Positions 6,764 through 13,078 of a stretch of 13,078 nucleotides of DNA are shown here, piece after piece (within the stretch, counting starts at the first letter, position 1; each line of letters begins with the position of its first letter). Under the pieces are notes generated by a model that worked only from the letters and a program-made list of their open reading frames with translations, was not told the origin of the DNA and searched no databases. The stretch covers positions 10,341-23,418 of the forward strand of contig DICP01000038.1 of the NCBI GenBank assembly GCA_002417685.1. Direction: 5' to 3'. The translations under genes were made by a program, and so were the position numbers. Origin of the DNA: Candidatus Mesolinea sp. UBA5823 (GTDB lineage: Bacteria > Chloroflexota > Anaerolineae > Anaerolineales > Anaerolineaceae).

Positions 6764-7957
6764 ATGAGCAAATTGTTTGCTATCATTAAAAAAGATACCA
6801 TTTTGCGCTTCACAAGCCCAATGGAGTGGTTATTCTTCCTGGTTCTACCGATCGTGTTTATCTACATCATCAGCGGCGGTACCACTCAAAACAGTGATCC
6901 GCGATTGCAACTGACAGTGGTAGATCAGGCGAATTCAGTGCTTTCCGCAGCGTTGGTTGAAGAGTTGGCAAAGTCCACTGCTGTAAGACCCGTGCTTTCG
7001 AATTACGACCAGGCAATCAACGAGTTTGAGCAGCTAAAGGTTTCTGCTGTCCTAATTATTCCCACGGAATTCAACGATCTTTCCCTCAATGCCGGGAAGG
7101 CTTCCCTGGAGCTGCGCAAACAGCCCAACGCGCTGGACGGACTGGCAGTCGAGCAGGCTGTTCAACTGGCAATCAATCGGGTAACGAGTTTGGCAGAGGT
7201 GGCGCGAGTTAGCACCGAACACGCAGGAAAATATCAACCTTTCGCGTCGGAGGTAGAAAAGCAAGCTTTCTATCAGCAAGCGTTCGCTCAAGCACAGACA
7301 CTGCTGGCGGAAACCCCAGAAAGGCTTACGACTATCGCCGGCTCCACCGAAGACCCGATTCAATATGATCCCAAAGCCAATAGCACTGCTGGGCAGATAA
7401 TCACCTGGGTGTTCATCCCTCTCATTGGGATCTCAGCGATGTTTGCCTTTGAACGCGCTAATGGAACACTACGCCGACTTTTAGTTACACCCACTTCCAA
7501 AGCCTCCTACCTGGGGGCGACAATTCTGGGGCAAGTGCTGACTGCTTTGATACAAATGACACTTTTGGTCGTTTTCGGAAGTGTGGTGATGAAAATGAAC
7601 TGGGGGCAGTCTCCCGCTGCGCTGGTAATGGTGATGGTAGCTTCGGCGCTCTCTGCCGCTGCCCTTGGCACGATGCTGGGCACATTGGTGAGAAGCGAAT
7701 CCCAGGCAAATGGGCTCTCGACTATGATAGGGATGCTCTTAGCAATGATGGGTGGATGCTGGTACCCGATTGAGCTCTTTCCAGCTGGCATTCGCAATGC
7801 AGCGCAGGCTCTTCCAACTTATTGGGCTATGCAGGGTTTTTTGGATATCGCGGTACGTGGGCAAGGTCCGACTGGTGTTGCGCAAGAATGCGCGGTGTTG
7901 CTCGGTTTTGCACTGGTCTTCTTTACTGTTGGTATTCTGAGCTTCAAGTACGAATAA
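6764..7957 (+). CDS. ABC-2 type exporter permease, second subunit
   Basis: 397 residues from the ATG at 6764. An in-frame TTG at 6755 would add three residues but has GAGG only one base upstream, which is too close. The layout mirrors the first permease: a SPMEWLFFLVLP membrane helix near residues 15-38, an external domain to about 205, then several helices with ANGTLRRLLVTPTSK as the coupling loop and GGCWYPIELFP near the last external turn. It is likely the second half of a heterodimeric channel. The two permeases are clearly paralogous in plan but divergent in sequence, as is common in such operons. The gene starts 12 bases after the previous stop and is the last of the operon; the transcript probably ends at the terminator at 8147-8174. 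Confidence 0.92.
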   Translation: MSKLFAIIKKDTILRFTSPMEWLFFLVLPIVFIYIISGGTTQNSDPRLQLTVVDQANSVLSAALVEELAKSTAVRPVLSNYDQAINEFEQLKVSAVLIIPTEFNDLSLNAGKASLELRKQPNALDGLAVEQAVQLAINRVTSLAEVARVSTEHAGKYQPFASEVEKQAFYQQAFAQAQTLLAETPERLTTIAGSTEDPIQYDPKANSTAGQIITWVFIPLIGISAMFAFERANGTLRRLLVTPTSKASYLGATILGQVLTALIQMTLLVVFGSVVMKMNWGQSPAALVMVMVASALSAAALGTMLGTLVRSESQANGLSTMIGMLLAMMGGCWYPIELFPAGIRNAAQALPTYWAMQGFLDIAVRGQGPTGVAQECAVLLGFALVFFTVGILSFKYE

Positions 7958-7968
7958 AAGGCTTCGAA

Positions 7969-7980
7969 GTTACCGGTAAC
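7969..7980. repeat. 12-base perfect palindrome after the ABC operon
   Basis: GTTACCGGTAAC is fully self-complementary and begins 12 bases after the stop codon of the last permease. It could be a protein-binding site or chance. No T-run follows, so it is not a terminator. Confidence 0.3.
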
Positions 7981-8038
7981 AAGAAATTGGGTGCAGCTAT
8001 GGCGGAAAATTCTGGAAGCCGGATTTAATAACAATGTT

Positions 8039-8128
8039 GAGACTTGCGGTCAAGAGCCTCGCTCGGTAACCTGCGGGCAGGCTTACGCCCACTCACAGAC
8101 TCCTGGCGGTCAAAACGCTCCGCTGTAC
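8039..8128 (+). repeat. Degenerate ~56-bp tandem repeat, right-hand copies (downstream of the CSLREA gene)
   Basis: One unit runs from GAGAC at 8039 through TGCGGTCAA, CTCG and GGTAACCTGCGGGCAGGC to CACTC at 8094. A second, partial unit follows about 57 bases on, with AGACTCCTGGCGGTCAA and CGCTCCGC (8097-8128). Within the first, CCTGC (8070-8074) pairs with GCAGG (8077-8081), and outside it GTAA pairs with TTAC, giving an imperfect hairpin. The same unit occurs in the same orientation at 10095-10206, on the other side of the CSLREA gene. It has no coding sense and resembles a short dispersed intergenic repeat. Confidence 0.65.
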
Positions 8129-8146
8129 TAAATCCATTTAAACAAC

Positions 8147-8174
8147 AAAAACGACCCTCGCAAGGGTCGTTTTT
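8147..8174. terminator. Strong bidirectional rho-independent terminator
   Basis: AAAAACGACCCT at 8147-8158 is perfectly complementary to AGGGTCGTTTTT at 8163-8174 around a 4-base loop. T5 ends the stem on the plus strand and the A5 arm gives T5 on the minus strand. It sits between two converging genes, the last ABC permease (ends 7957) and the CSLREA gene (ends 8189), and can stop both transcripts. Confidence 0.93.
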
Positions 8175-8188
8175 GGGTTAAGTAGTTG

Positions 8189-9934
8189 TTATCGTAAAAT
8201 CGTCGGCAGGTAGAGGTGATTCACCTGCCTGGAGAACTCGCTGGTGGAGCCATAAAGACCGTCACCCAGTACCTTCGAAGCGGTTGCTGTAAAGCACTCG
8301 CCCACAATCTCCCAGGAGTAAAGAGTCTCGACCTGCCAGGTGGCATTCCCGTTGCCGTCCGTTCGCACCGCGTTGGATGTTCTTTCAATCTCTTCTCCAT
8401 CGCCATACCCACCAGTAAAACAAACATCACTACTGAACACCTCCACTCTGAAGAGTGTATTGGGGGTTGAATGCAATTTTGCTGTAATGTCATATGTTTT
8501 GTAAGAGCTAAAATCTGTTTTTACAACCGTCAACGTCGGGAAATTCTGCATAAAGTTGGGTCCGGTATCCGCGTCCAGGTAATCATTTGGGTTAGTGCCC
8601 CACGGAGGAATTTCAATCCCTAACCCTGAGGTGTCGAATATTTTGTTTGAGGTAATGTTGGTGAAAGTGCCCTCATCGATGTATATTCCAGATCGAAAGC
8701 CCGTTATTCGGTTAAACCCAATTTTGCACGCTTCGTGCATATATGTAGCATAAATCCCACTCATATTTGTAGTTAAAGGGCGCACAAAACCGCTGCGGGT
8801 GATACCAACATAATTCCTCAAGATACTCAGCTCGGTAACCGGGTGACTCTCCGAGCCATGAATTGAAATGCCCTGCAAGGCGACGTTATCAGAGACACTT
8901 CCAAGGGTACTATCGTATAAAGAGATATCTTCATCACCATTAGGCAAAAAGGCTGTTCCACTGGCATTGGTGCTCAGGTTGTTATTTTGGATGGTAAAGT
9001 TTACTGCTCTGCTAACTATGATCCCTTCATAGGTGTTGCCTGATACCAGGTTGCCTTCAGCGGCAGTATCTGCCCCTATGGTCAGTGGTCCCGCGTGCCT
9101 ATCGACACAAATCCCACCCCCGTTAGGCACAGCCACAGTCCCGAAATCGTTTGTGCCGATAATGTTGCCTTGAATGATTGTTTCTGCATCGATATCCGGG
9201 GATTTGACTAAAATGCCGCAGTTGACATTTCCGGATATTACATTACCGCTGATGTTGATGGCTGAGCCGGTTGAGGAAAAATCTAGAGCGTCAAATTCAA
9301 TGCCATAAGTGCTATTTGGTCCAGGAACTTCAAAAATAGGATCGTAACCGATGAAGTTATTCTTGATCGAAATACTGCCTGATGAGGGGACTGTTTGGTA
9401 ACCTGAAACATAGATACCTCTATTGGCATTATTGACAATGATATTTCCTTCGATGGTATGATGGCCATAATAGTTCCCGCTATAAATTGCCGCAAATGAG
9501 AAGTGCTGTAAACGCAGATTCTTGATGGTTGTACTGGACGAATAGTTTAGGTAAATTCCTTTGCTGAGGCCTGCGATATATTTCCCATCGATGGTCACGC
9601 TAAGGTCGTTAGGTCCAATGATGTTCGCAGGTGAATAACTTGGCAGCTCGTCATCAAGATAGATGGTTTGTGGACCAGTAAAGCCGAAAGTAATGGTAGT
9701 CATGGTCGCGTGGTTGGAGAAGAGATCTTTGGCTTCTTCAATAGCTGCCCTAAGAGAGCACTTGTTGAATTCATCAACGCAGACTCCATCGCCAATGTTT
9801 TCATCGTGTGTGTCTTCAATTGTGTTCACGATAAATGCAGCATTGATTGTCTGCCCATGCGCAGGATGAGGAAAAGAAAGCATCAACAGGGTCAGGATCA
9901 GAATTGGGGAAAGTGCACTTGCGACTTTTTTCAT
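8189..9934 (-). CDS. Secreted CSLREA-domain protein with right-handed parallel beta-helix
   Basis: 581 residues. A lysine start plus hydrophobic stretch to about residue 27 (AHGQ) is a signal peptide. Residues 34-70 form a CSLREA-type domain: FIVNTIEDTHD, GDGVC (Cys52) and KCSLRAAIEEA (Cys59), with Ala replacing Glu in the name motif. From about 85 to 460 the chain is Asn/Ile/Gly-rich with repeated turns such as NISGNVISGN, IIQGNIIGT and NFTIQNNNLS, which is the pattern of PbH1/NosD beta-helix rungs. Residues about 475-568 resemble the beta-sandwich domain that often ends such proteins (VEVFSSDVC, DGNGNATW, CFTATAS, GSTSEFS). The last eight residues are LYLPTILR. The protein is predicted to be exported and may bind or cleave polysaccharide; no catalytic residues are identifiable. 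A GAAGGG lies 8 bases before the ATG. It is flanked by repeats and its own promoter, so it is a one-gene unit. Confidence 0.88.
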   Translation of the reverse strand: MKKVASALSPILILTLLMLSFPHPAHGQTINAAFIVNTIEDTHDENIGDGVCVDEFNKCSLRAAIEEAKDLFSNHATMTTITFGFTGPQTIYLDDELPSYSPANIIGPNDLSVTIDGKYIAGLSKGIYLNYSSSTTIKNLRLQHFSFAAIYSGNYYGHHTIEGNIIVNNANRGIYVSGYQTVPSSGSISIKNNFIGYDPIFEVPGPNSTYGIEFDALDFSSTGSAINISGNVISGNVNCGILVKSPDIDAETIIQGNIIGTNDFGTVAVPNGGGICVDRHAGPLTIGADTAAEGNLVSGNTYEGIIVSRAVNFTIQNNNLSTNASGTAFLPNGDEDISLYDSTLGSVSDNVALQGISIHGSESHPVTELSILRNYVGITRSGFVRPLTTNMSGIYATYMHEACKIGFNRITGFRSGIYIDEGTFTNITSNKIFDTSGLGIEIPPWGTNPNDYLDADTGPNFMQNFPTLTVVKTDFSSYKTYDITAKLHSTPNTLFRVEVFSSDVCFTGGYGDGEEIERTSNAVRTDGNGNATWQVETLYSWEIVGECFTATASKVLGDGLYGSTSEFSRQVNHLYLPTILR

Positions 9935-9979
9935 GGCGTTTGCCCTTCTATTAACTTATGTAGGAAAGAAAATTTATTA

Positions 9980-10008
9980 ATTATAACAAATTTATTCTAA
10001 ATTGGGAA
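9980..10008 (-). promoter_or_regulatory. Putative promoter of the CSLREA gene
   Basis: On the minus strand, TATAAT (9980-9985 in plus coordinates) is preceded after exactly 17 bases by TTCCCA (10003-10008, 4 of 6 to the -35). The transcript would begin near 9973, giving a leader of about 38 bases before the ATG at 9934. The surrounding sequence is strongly A/T-rich. Confidence 0.6.
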
Positions 10009-10094
10009 TACCTGAATGGGAGTATTTTTAGGTGCTGTCAAGTATTTTTTGCACATTTAGGAATCACTTGCTTGGTAATCTTCTGTTCTTGCAT

Positions 10095-10206
10095 GGTACC
10101 CTACGGGCAGGCTACGCACTCTCTTGACCATGCCAAATGGCTGTGGAGACCTACGGTCAAACCCGCTCGCACGGTACCCTACGAGTAGGCTGCGCACTCT
10201 GGAGAC
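10095..10206 (+). repeat. Degenerate ~56-bp tandem repeat, left-hand copies (upstream of the CSLREA gene)
   Basis: A right-half unit, GGTACCCTACGGGCAGGC to CTCTC, lies at 10095-10123. A full unit starts with GAGAC at 10146, continues with CTACGGTCAA and CCGCTCGC, and ends with GGTACCCTACGAGTAGGC and GCGCACTCT at 10200. The start of another unit (GAGACC) follows at 10202, 56 bases on. In the full unit CCTAC (10178-10182) pairs with GTAGG (10185-10189). In the copy at 8070-8081 the same arms read CCTGC and GCAGG, a compensatory change. The 10095 copy is itself bracketed by GCATGGT (10091-10097) and ACCATGC (10127-10133). The 293-base gap at 9935-10227 holds only this and the CSLREA promoter. 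Confidence 0.65.
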
Positions 10207-10227
10207 CGGCGAGAACTATTGGCTTCT

Positions 10228-10794
10228 TTACAACAGCACTGCGCCAGCGGCTGTCATTTTCTGCCGGGCTGCGGCACCGCCAGCAGGCGTCACCGGCCGG
10301 GTTCCGGCGGCAATCACGCTCACGGCAAAGCCTTCCGCGCGCGCATCCAGCACGGTAGCCAAGACGCACACATCCTCGGCTAAGCCGCCAACGAGAAGCC
10401 GCTTAATGCCAATTTTGTGCAGGTGTACGGCTAAGCCGGTCTGGTCAAAAGCGGAGTTTTGGTCCTGGTCGAAGCGCGTACCCTTGGTGATGATTACTGC
10501 CTCTGACGGTTTATGCAGTCCAGGGTGGAAAGCAGCGCCGGCTGTATCTTGCAGGCAATGCACTGGCCAAGGACCGCCTTCCTCGGTAAAGCTGGGGTGA
10601 TGCTTAGGGTGCCAATCGCGGCTCAGGTAGACGGGCGTGCCGGCTTGGCTAGCGGCGTCGATCCATGCATTGAGCACCGGCACCACCCGGTCACCAGCGG
10701 GAATGGGTAAAGCGCCGCCGGGGCAGAAATCATTCTGAACATCGATAATCAAGAGAGCATCTCCTGGTTGAAAGGCAAAGCTGAGCTCTGTCAT
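10228..10794 (-). CDS. pncA: Nicotinamidase (isochorismatase-like hydrolase)
   Basis: 188 residues. It hydrolyses nicotinamide to nicotinate and ammonia, the first step of the deamidating NAD salvage route. The Asp-Lys-Cys triad is visible: Asp18 in IIDVQNDFCPGG, Lys104 in ITKGTRFDQDQNSAF and Cys143 in GLAEDVCV. Metal ligands are Asp60, His62 and His66 in DWHPKHHPSF, and WPVHCLQDTAGAAFHPGL (about 76-93) is the usual family block. The start at 10794 has a perfect AGGAGG (10801-10806) 6 bases upstream, and that site lies inside the last codons of the macro-NAPRTase gene. Only one base separates that gene's TAA from this ATG, so translation must be coupled. The product of this enzyme is the substrate of the upstream NAPRTase, which makes the assignment firm. 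GLAEDVC differs slightly from the common GLATDYC. Confidence 0.95.
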   Translation of the reverse strand: MTELSFAFQPGDALLIIDVQNDFCPGGALPIPAGDRVVPVLNAWIDAASQAGTPVYLSRDWHPKHHPSFTEEGGPWPVHCLQDTAGAAFHPGLHKPSEAVIITKGTRFDQDQNSAFDQTGLAVHLHKIGIKRLLVGGLAEDVCVLATVLDARAEGFAVSVIAAGTRPVTPAGGAAARQKMTAAGAVLL

Positions 10795-10795
10795 T

Positions 10796-12685
10796 TTATT
10801 CCTCCTCTTGCACTGCAAAGCGCCGTTGGGTTTCCTGTTGATATTTTTGGAGCGCTGGGGATATTATCACGGGATAAGGCTCTGCAGCTTTTTCAAGCGC
10901 GAGGAGTGCGTTGGGCAGCCGGGAGATCTGCTCCCGTGCATATGCTTGCGCCTGCGGCAAGCTCACATCAGCGGCTTGCAGGCGGTTCCCCCCGCGCATG
11001 ACGGGCACAAGCAGCGGTCGTCCTGGAAGCTGCTCCTCGGCGCGGGCGATGGTGTCGCTCACATCCTGGCTGCCGTGGGACTGGCGGAAAACCTGCTTGC
11101 GCCCTGCCAGGACTGTGCGGGCAGGGGAGAGCTTTACGCGTCCTCTGCCAGCGTATTCGGTAAGCTTATAGGCGATATCTAAGCTGGGGACGTCACTCGA
11201 GACGCCCATTGCCGTCCCGACGCCAAAGCCGTCAATGGGTGCACCAGCTGCCAGCAGGGTCTGGATTTTGTATTCGTCCAGCCCGCCGCTGGCAAAGATT
11301 TGCACCCGCTTCAAGCCGGCGTCATCCAACATTTGACGTGCCTGGCGGGAAAGCGCGACGAGGTCGCCCGAATCGAGGCGGATACCGGCTACCTGGAAGT
11401 CCGAACCCAGCTCGTGAGCCAGTTCGATGACGTCCTGCACACCCTTTAGGCTGCCATATGTATCGGCGATCAAAAATGTCTTGGGGTAAAGCTGCGTGAA
11501 AGCCCGGAAGGCTTCCAGCTCCGTTTCATGCGCCTGCACATAAGAGTGCGCCATCGTGCCAGAGACCGCGATGCCATATTCTCGGCCGGCTAAGATGTTT
11601 GAGGTGGCGTTGACTCCGCCAATAAAGAAGGCGCGGGCGCTTTTCACAGCCGCGTCCACACCGTGAATGCGACGGGCGCCAAAATCAACGACGGCGCGCC
11701 CGCCGGCAGCCTGCACCACACGCTGGGCTTTGGTCGCCAGCAGTGTTTGGATGTGAATCTGGTTCATTAGGTAAGTCTCAATAAACTGGCATTCTGGCAG
11801 CGGGGCAACCACCTCGAGGATAGGCTCATCGGCGAAAAAAGGAGTTCCCTCCGGCAGAGCGTAAACCTCGCCCGTAAAGTGGAAATTGCGCAGGGACTCG
11901 ATAAATTGGGGCTTGAAGAGCGGCAGGGTGGCGAGATAATCCAGAGCGGCTTGGTCAAAACGCACATTCTCGAGGTAATCGAGCACCGTGCCCAAACCTG
12001 CCGCCAGCAGAAAGTTGCGTTCCTGGGGTAGCTTGCCCACTGAAAGCGTGAAGACCGCTTGGTCCAGCATGCCCTCAGCCTGGTAAGCTTGCATCATGGT
12101 CAGCTCGTAAAGGTCCGTGAAGAGCGCCTGACGGGCATATTCCTCCCGCAGGCGGATGATCTCGGGCAGGAGCTGCGCATAGATTTGGTAATCTTTTTGC
12201 CCAAAGAGCACAAAGCGCACGCGCTGCACGGTAGAAAGCTGCTCGGCTTCATCTAAGACTGTATGGATGGCAATGCGGGCGGCTTCGGAAAAGGGATAGC
12301 CAAAGATGCCCGTAGAGATTGCGGGGAATGCTATCGACGTTAAGCCCTCTTTTTCGGCTAATTGCAAGGCGTTGCGGTAACACGCCGAGAGCAGCGTTTC
12401 CGCTGGGCTATCCACGCCGTAAACCGGACCGAGGCAGTGGATGACAGCGCGGTTCAGCAGGTTAAAGGCAGGTGTAATGACAGCCTGCCCAGGTTGAATA
12501 GGCGCAAGCGGCCGGCAGGCTTCGGCTAAGCGCGGGCCCGCAGCGCGGTGGATATCACCCGATACGCCGCCTCCGGGCAGCAACTCCGCGTTGGCAGCAT
12601 TGGCCACGGCGTCCACATCCGGTTGGCGGGTGATATCGCCTTGAACGCATTCAATTTGAAGATGCTTATAGTGTACAACCAGCAT
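10796..12685 (-). CDS. pncB: Macro domain fused to nicotinate phosphoribosyltransferase
   Basis: 629 residues in one open frame. Residues 1-~175 are a macro domain: VQGDIT (14-19), DAVANAAN (25-32), PGGGVSGDIHRAAGP (37-51), AVIHCLGPVYG and the second ligand loop PAISTGIFGYP (121-131). This fold binds ADP-ribose or O-acetyl-ADP-ribose and often removes ADP-ribose. A charged helical linker leads at about residue 186 into a complete NAPRTase: LFTDLYELTMMQAY, LPQERNFLLAAGL, EGTPFFADEPIL, DFGARRIHG, GTMAHS with His380 as the likely phosphorylated His, RLDSGDL, IFASGGLDEY and GFGVGT. That part makes nicotinate mononucleotide from nicotinate and PRPP using ATP. AGGAGG at 12694-12699, 8 bases upstream, supports the start at 12685. 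An ATG at 12727 would lie at the expected transcription start. Nicotinamidase follows with one base between. Ser42 replaces the MacroD catalytic Asp. Confidence 0.93.
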   Translation of the reverse strand: MLVVHYKHLQIECVQGDITRQPDVDAVANAANAELLPGGGVSGDIHRAAGPRLAEACRPLAPIQPGQAVITPAFNLLNRAVIHCLGPVYGVDSPAETLLSACYRNALQLAEKEGLTSIAFPAISTGIFGYPFSEAARIAIHTVLDEAEQLSTVQRVRFVLFGQKDYQIYAQLLPEIIRLREEYARQALFTDLYELTMMQAYQAEGMLDQAVFTLSVGKLPQERNFLLAAGLGTVLDYLENVRFDQAALDYLATLPLFKPQFIESLRNFHFTGEVYALPEGTPFFADEPILEVVAPLPECQFIETYLMNQIHIQTLLATKAQRVVQAAGGRAVVDFGARRIHGVDAAVKSARAFFIGGVNATSNILAGREYGIAVSGTMAHSYVQAHETELEAFRAFTQLYPKTFLIADTYGSLKGVQDVIELAHELGSDFQVAGIRLDSGDLVALSRQARQMLDDAGLKRVQIFASGGLDEYKIQTLLAAGAPIDGFGVGTAMGVSSDVPSLDIAYKLTEYAGRGRVKLSPARTVLAGRKQVFRQSHGSQDVSDTIARAEEQLPGRPLLVPVMRGGNRLQAADVSLPQAQAYAREQISRLPNALLALEKAAEPYPVIISPALQKYQQETQRRFAVQEEE

Positions 12686-12732
12686 ACGCAAAGCCTCCTG
12701 TTTTCTTTTGCGTAGATCACAAACCAATTGGG

Positions 12733-12738
12733 ATTATA
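12733..12738 (-). promoter_or_regulatory. Putative -10 box of the macro-NAPRTase/nicotinamidase operon
   Basis: Perfect TATAAT on the minus strand. The region 17 bases upstream reads CTGTTA (3 of 6 to the -35). Transcription would begin near 12726, giving a leader of about 41 bases to the ATG at 12685. This argues against the longer in-frame ATG at 12727, which would sit at the transcript end. Confidence 0.5.
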
Positions 12739-12787
12739 CCCTGCAGAGAGAGGCTTAACAGTGAAAAATGGTAAACAGTTTAGCTCA

Positions 12788-12831
12788 GGATATTAGCGAA
12801 AAACTAATCCATTAAACTCCTAAGATATAAT
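12788..12831 (+). promoter_or_regulatory. Candidate promoter region and imperfect dyad before the cupin gene
   Basis: A perfect TATAAT lies at 12826-12831, 31 bases before the ATG at 12862. No convincing -35 is present at 16-18 bases. Just upstream, GGATATTAG (12788-12796) and CTAATCC (12804-12810) form an imperfect inverted repeat with one bulged base, which could be an activator or repressor site between the divergent cupin and NAD-salvage genes. Confidence 0.4.
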
Positions 12832-12861
12832 ATTTACAAAGATTACTCAATAGGAGTGCGT

Positions 12862-13078
12862 ATGTCTATAAAGCACATCGATAATATTCACAGCGAGGCA
12901 GTCCCGAATGCCGTAGGTGTGAGCAAGCAAGTGCTGATTTCGGCTGAAGAGGCACCCCATTTTGCCATGCGCTGCTTCACCATTCAGCCGGGCGGCAAAA
13001 TGCCGCTGCACACTAACACTGTGGAGCATGAGCAGTATGTGCTCAGCGGGAAAGCCAAGGTTACGCTCGGCGATGAGC
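12862..13078 (+). CDS. Cupin-domain protein, N-terminal part (runs off the window)
   Basis: The first 72 residues are visible, beginning MSIKHIDNIHSEAV. The cupin motif 1 region is clear: FTIQPGGKMPLHTNTVEHEQYVLSG gives the G-x5-H-x5-H-x-E-type metal site (His52, His57, Glu58-type residues) and the following Gly of the beta-barrel turn. Small single-domain cupins have varied roles, from metal-dependent enzymes to sugar or ligand binding, so no specific function is assigned. The start is supported by AGGAG at 12852-12856, 5 bases before the ATG. The frame is still open at the right edge. It is transcribed divergently from the macro-NAPRTase operon over a 176-base gap. A role in NAD metabolism is not shown by the sequence. 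Confidence 0.85.
   Translation, partial: MSIKHIDNIHSEAVPNAVGVSKQVLISAEEAPHFAMRCFTIQPGGKMPLHTNTVEHEQYVLSGKAKVTLGDE

Noticed and set aside
8039..10206. CRISPR array or transposon ends as an explanation of the repeats
   Set aside because: Units are degenerate, few and almost contiguous with no spacers of constant length. No transposase or terminal inverted repeats are visible.
12686..12727. Longer start for the macro-NAPRTase protein at ATG 12727 (14 extra residues)
   Set aside because: The ATG at 12685 has AGGAGG 8 bases upstream, and the TATAAT at 12733-12738 would start transcription at about 12726, leaving no leader or ribosome site for the longer form.

Overview
The window looks like part of the chromosome of an anaerobic or facultative bacterium, most likely a member of the Chloroflexota (Anaerolineae-like). 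This is inferred from gene content. A secreted CSLREA/parallel-beta-helix protein ends in a short Tyr-Leu-Pro-type tail, a style I associate with Chloroflexota surface proteins. A HdrA-like iron-sulfur protein, a ferredoxin and a bacterial acyl-ACP thioesterase fit the same lifestyle. No rRNA, tRNA, transposase, CRISPR array or phage gene is visible.

Layout, left to right. (1) 61-921 (+): a DUF368 membrane protein, the family of polyprenyl-phosphate transporters. (2) 1020-1623 (+): a two-gene redox unit made of a free-standing HdrA N-terminal-domain protein and a small 2x[4Fe-4S] ferredoxin with unusual Cys spacing, followed by hairpins. (3) 1873-3563 (+): a nitroreductase-family flavoprotein with a long C-terminal extension, then an SPL-family radical SAM protein. 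(4) 3560-4327 (-): an acyl-ACP thioesterase that converges on the radical SAM gene so tightly that the two stop codons share bases. (5) 4552-7957 (+): a compact three-gene ABC-2 exporter operon (ATPase and two permeases) with a good -10 box and an upstream dyad. (6) 7958-10227: a strong bidirectional terminator and the secreted CSLREA beta-helix gene on the minus strand. This gene is flanked on both sides by same-orientation, degenerate ~56-bp repeats that carry a hairpin with a compensatory base change. (7) 10228-12685 (-): an NAD-salvage operon. Its first gene is an in-frame fusion of a macro domain (ADP-ribose binding or hydrolysis) to a complete nicotinate phosphoribosyltransferase. One base after its stop codon comes a nicotinamidase. 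(8) 12862 to the end (+): the start of a cupin-domain protein, transcribed divergently.

The most interesting unit is the macro-NAPRTase/nicotinamidase operon. It could process ADP-ribose-type products of NAD-consuming enzymes and recycle the released nicotinamide to nicotinate and then to nicotinate mononucleotide, all from one transcript. The macro domain has Ser where MacroD-type hydrolases have their catalytic Asp, so it may bind a ligand rather than hydrolyse it, or use another mechanism. Second in interest are the repeats around the CSLREA gene and the HdrA-like/ferredoxin pair. All functional statements are based on motif recognition by eye; no database search was run.
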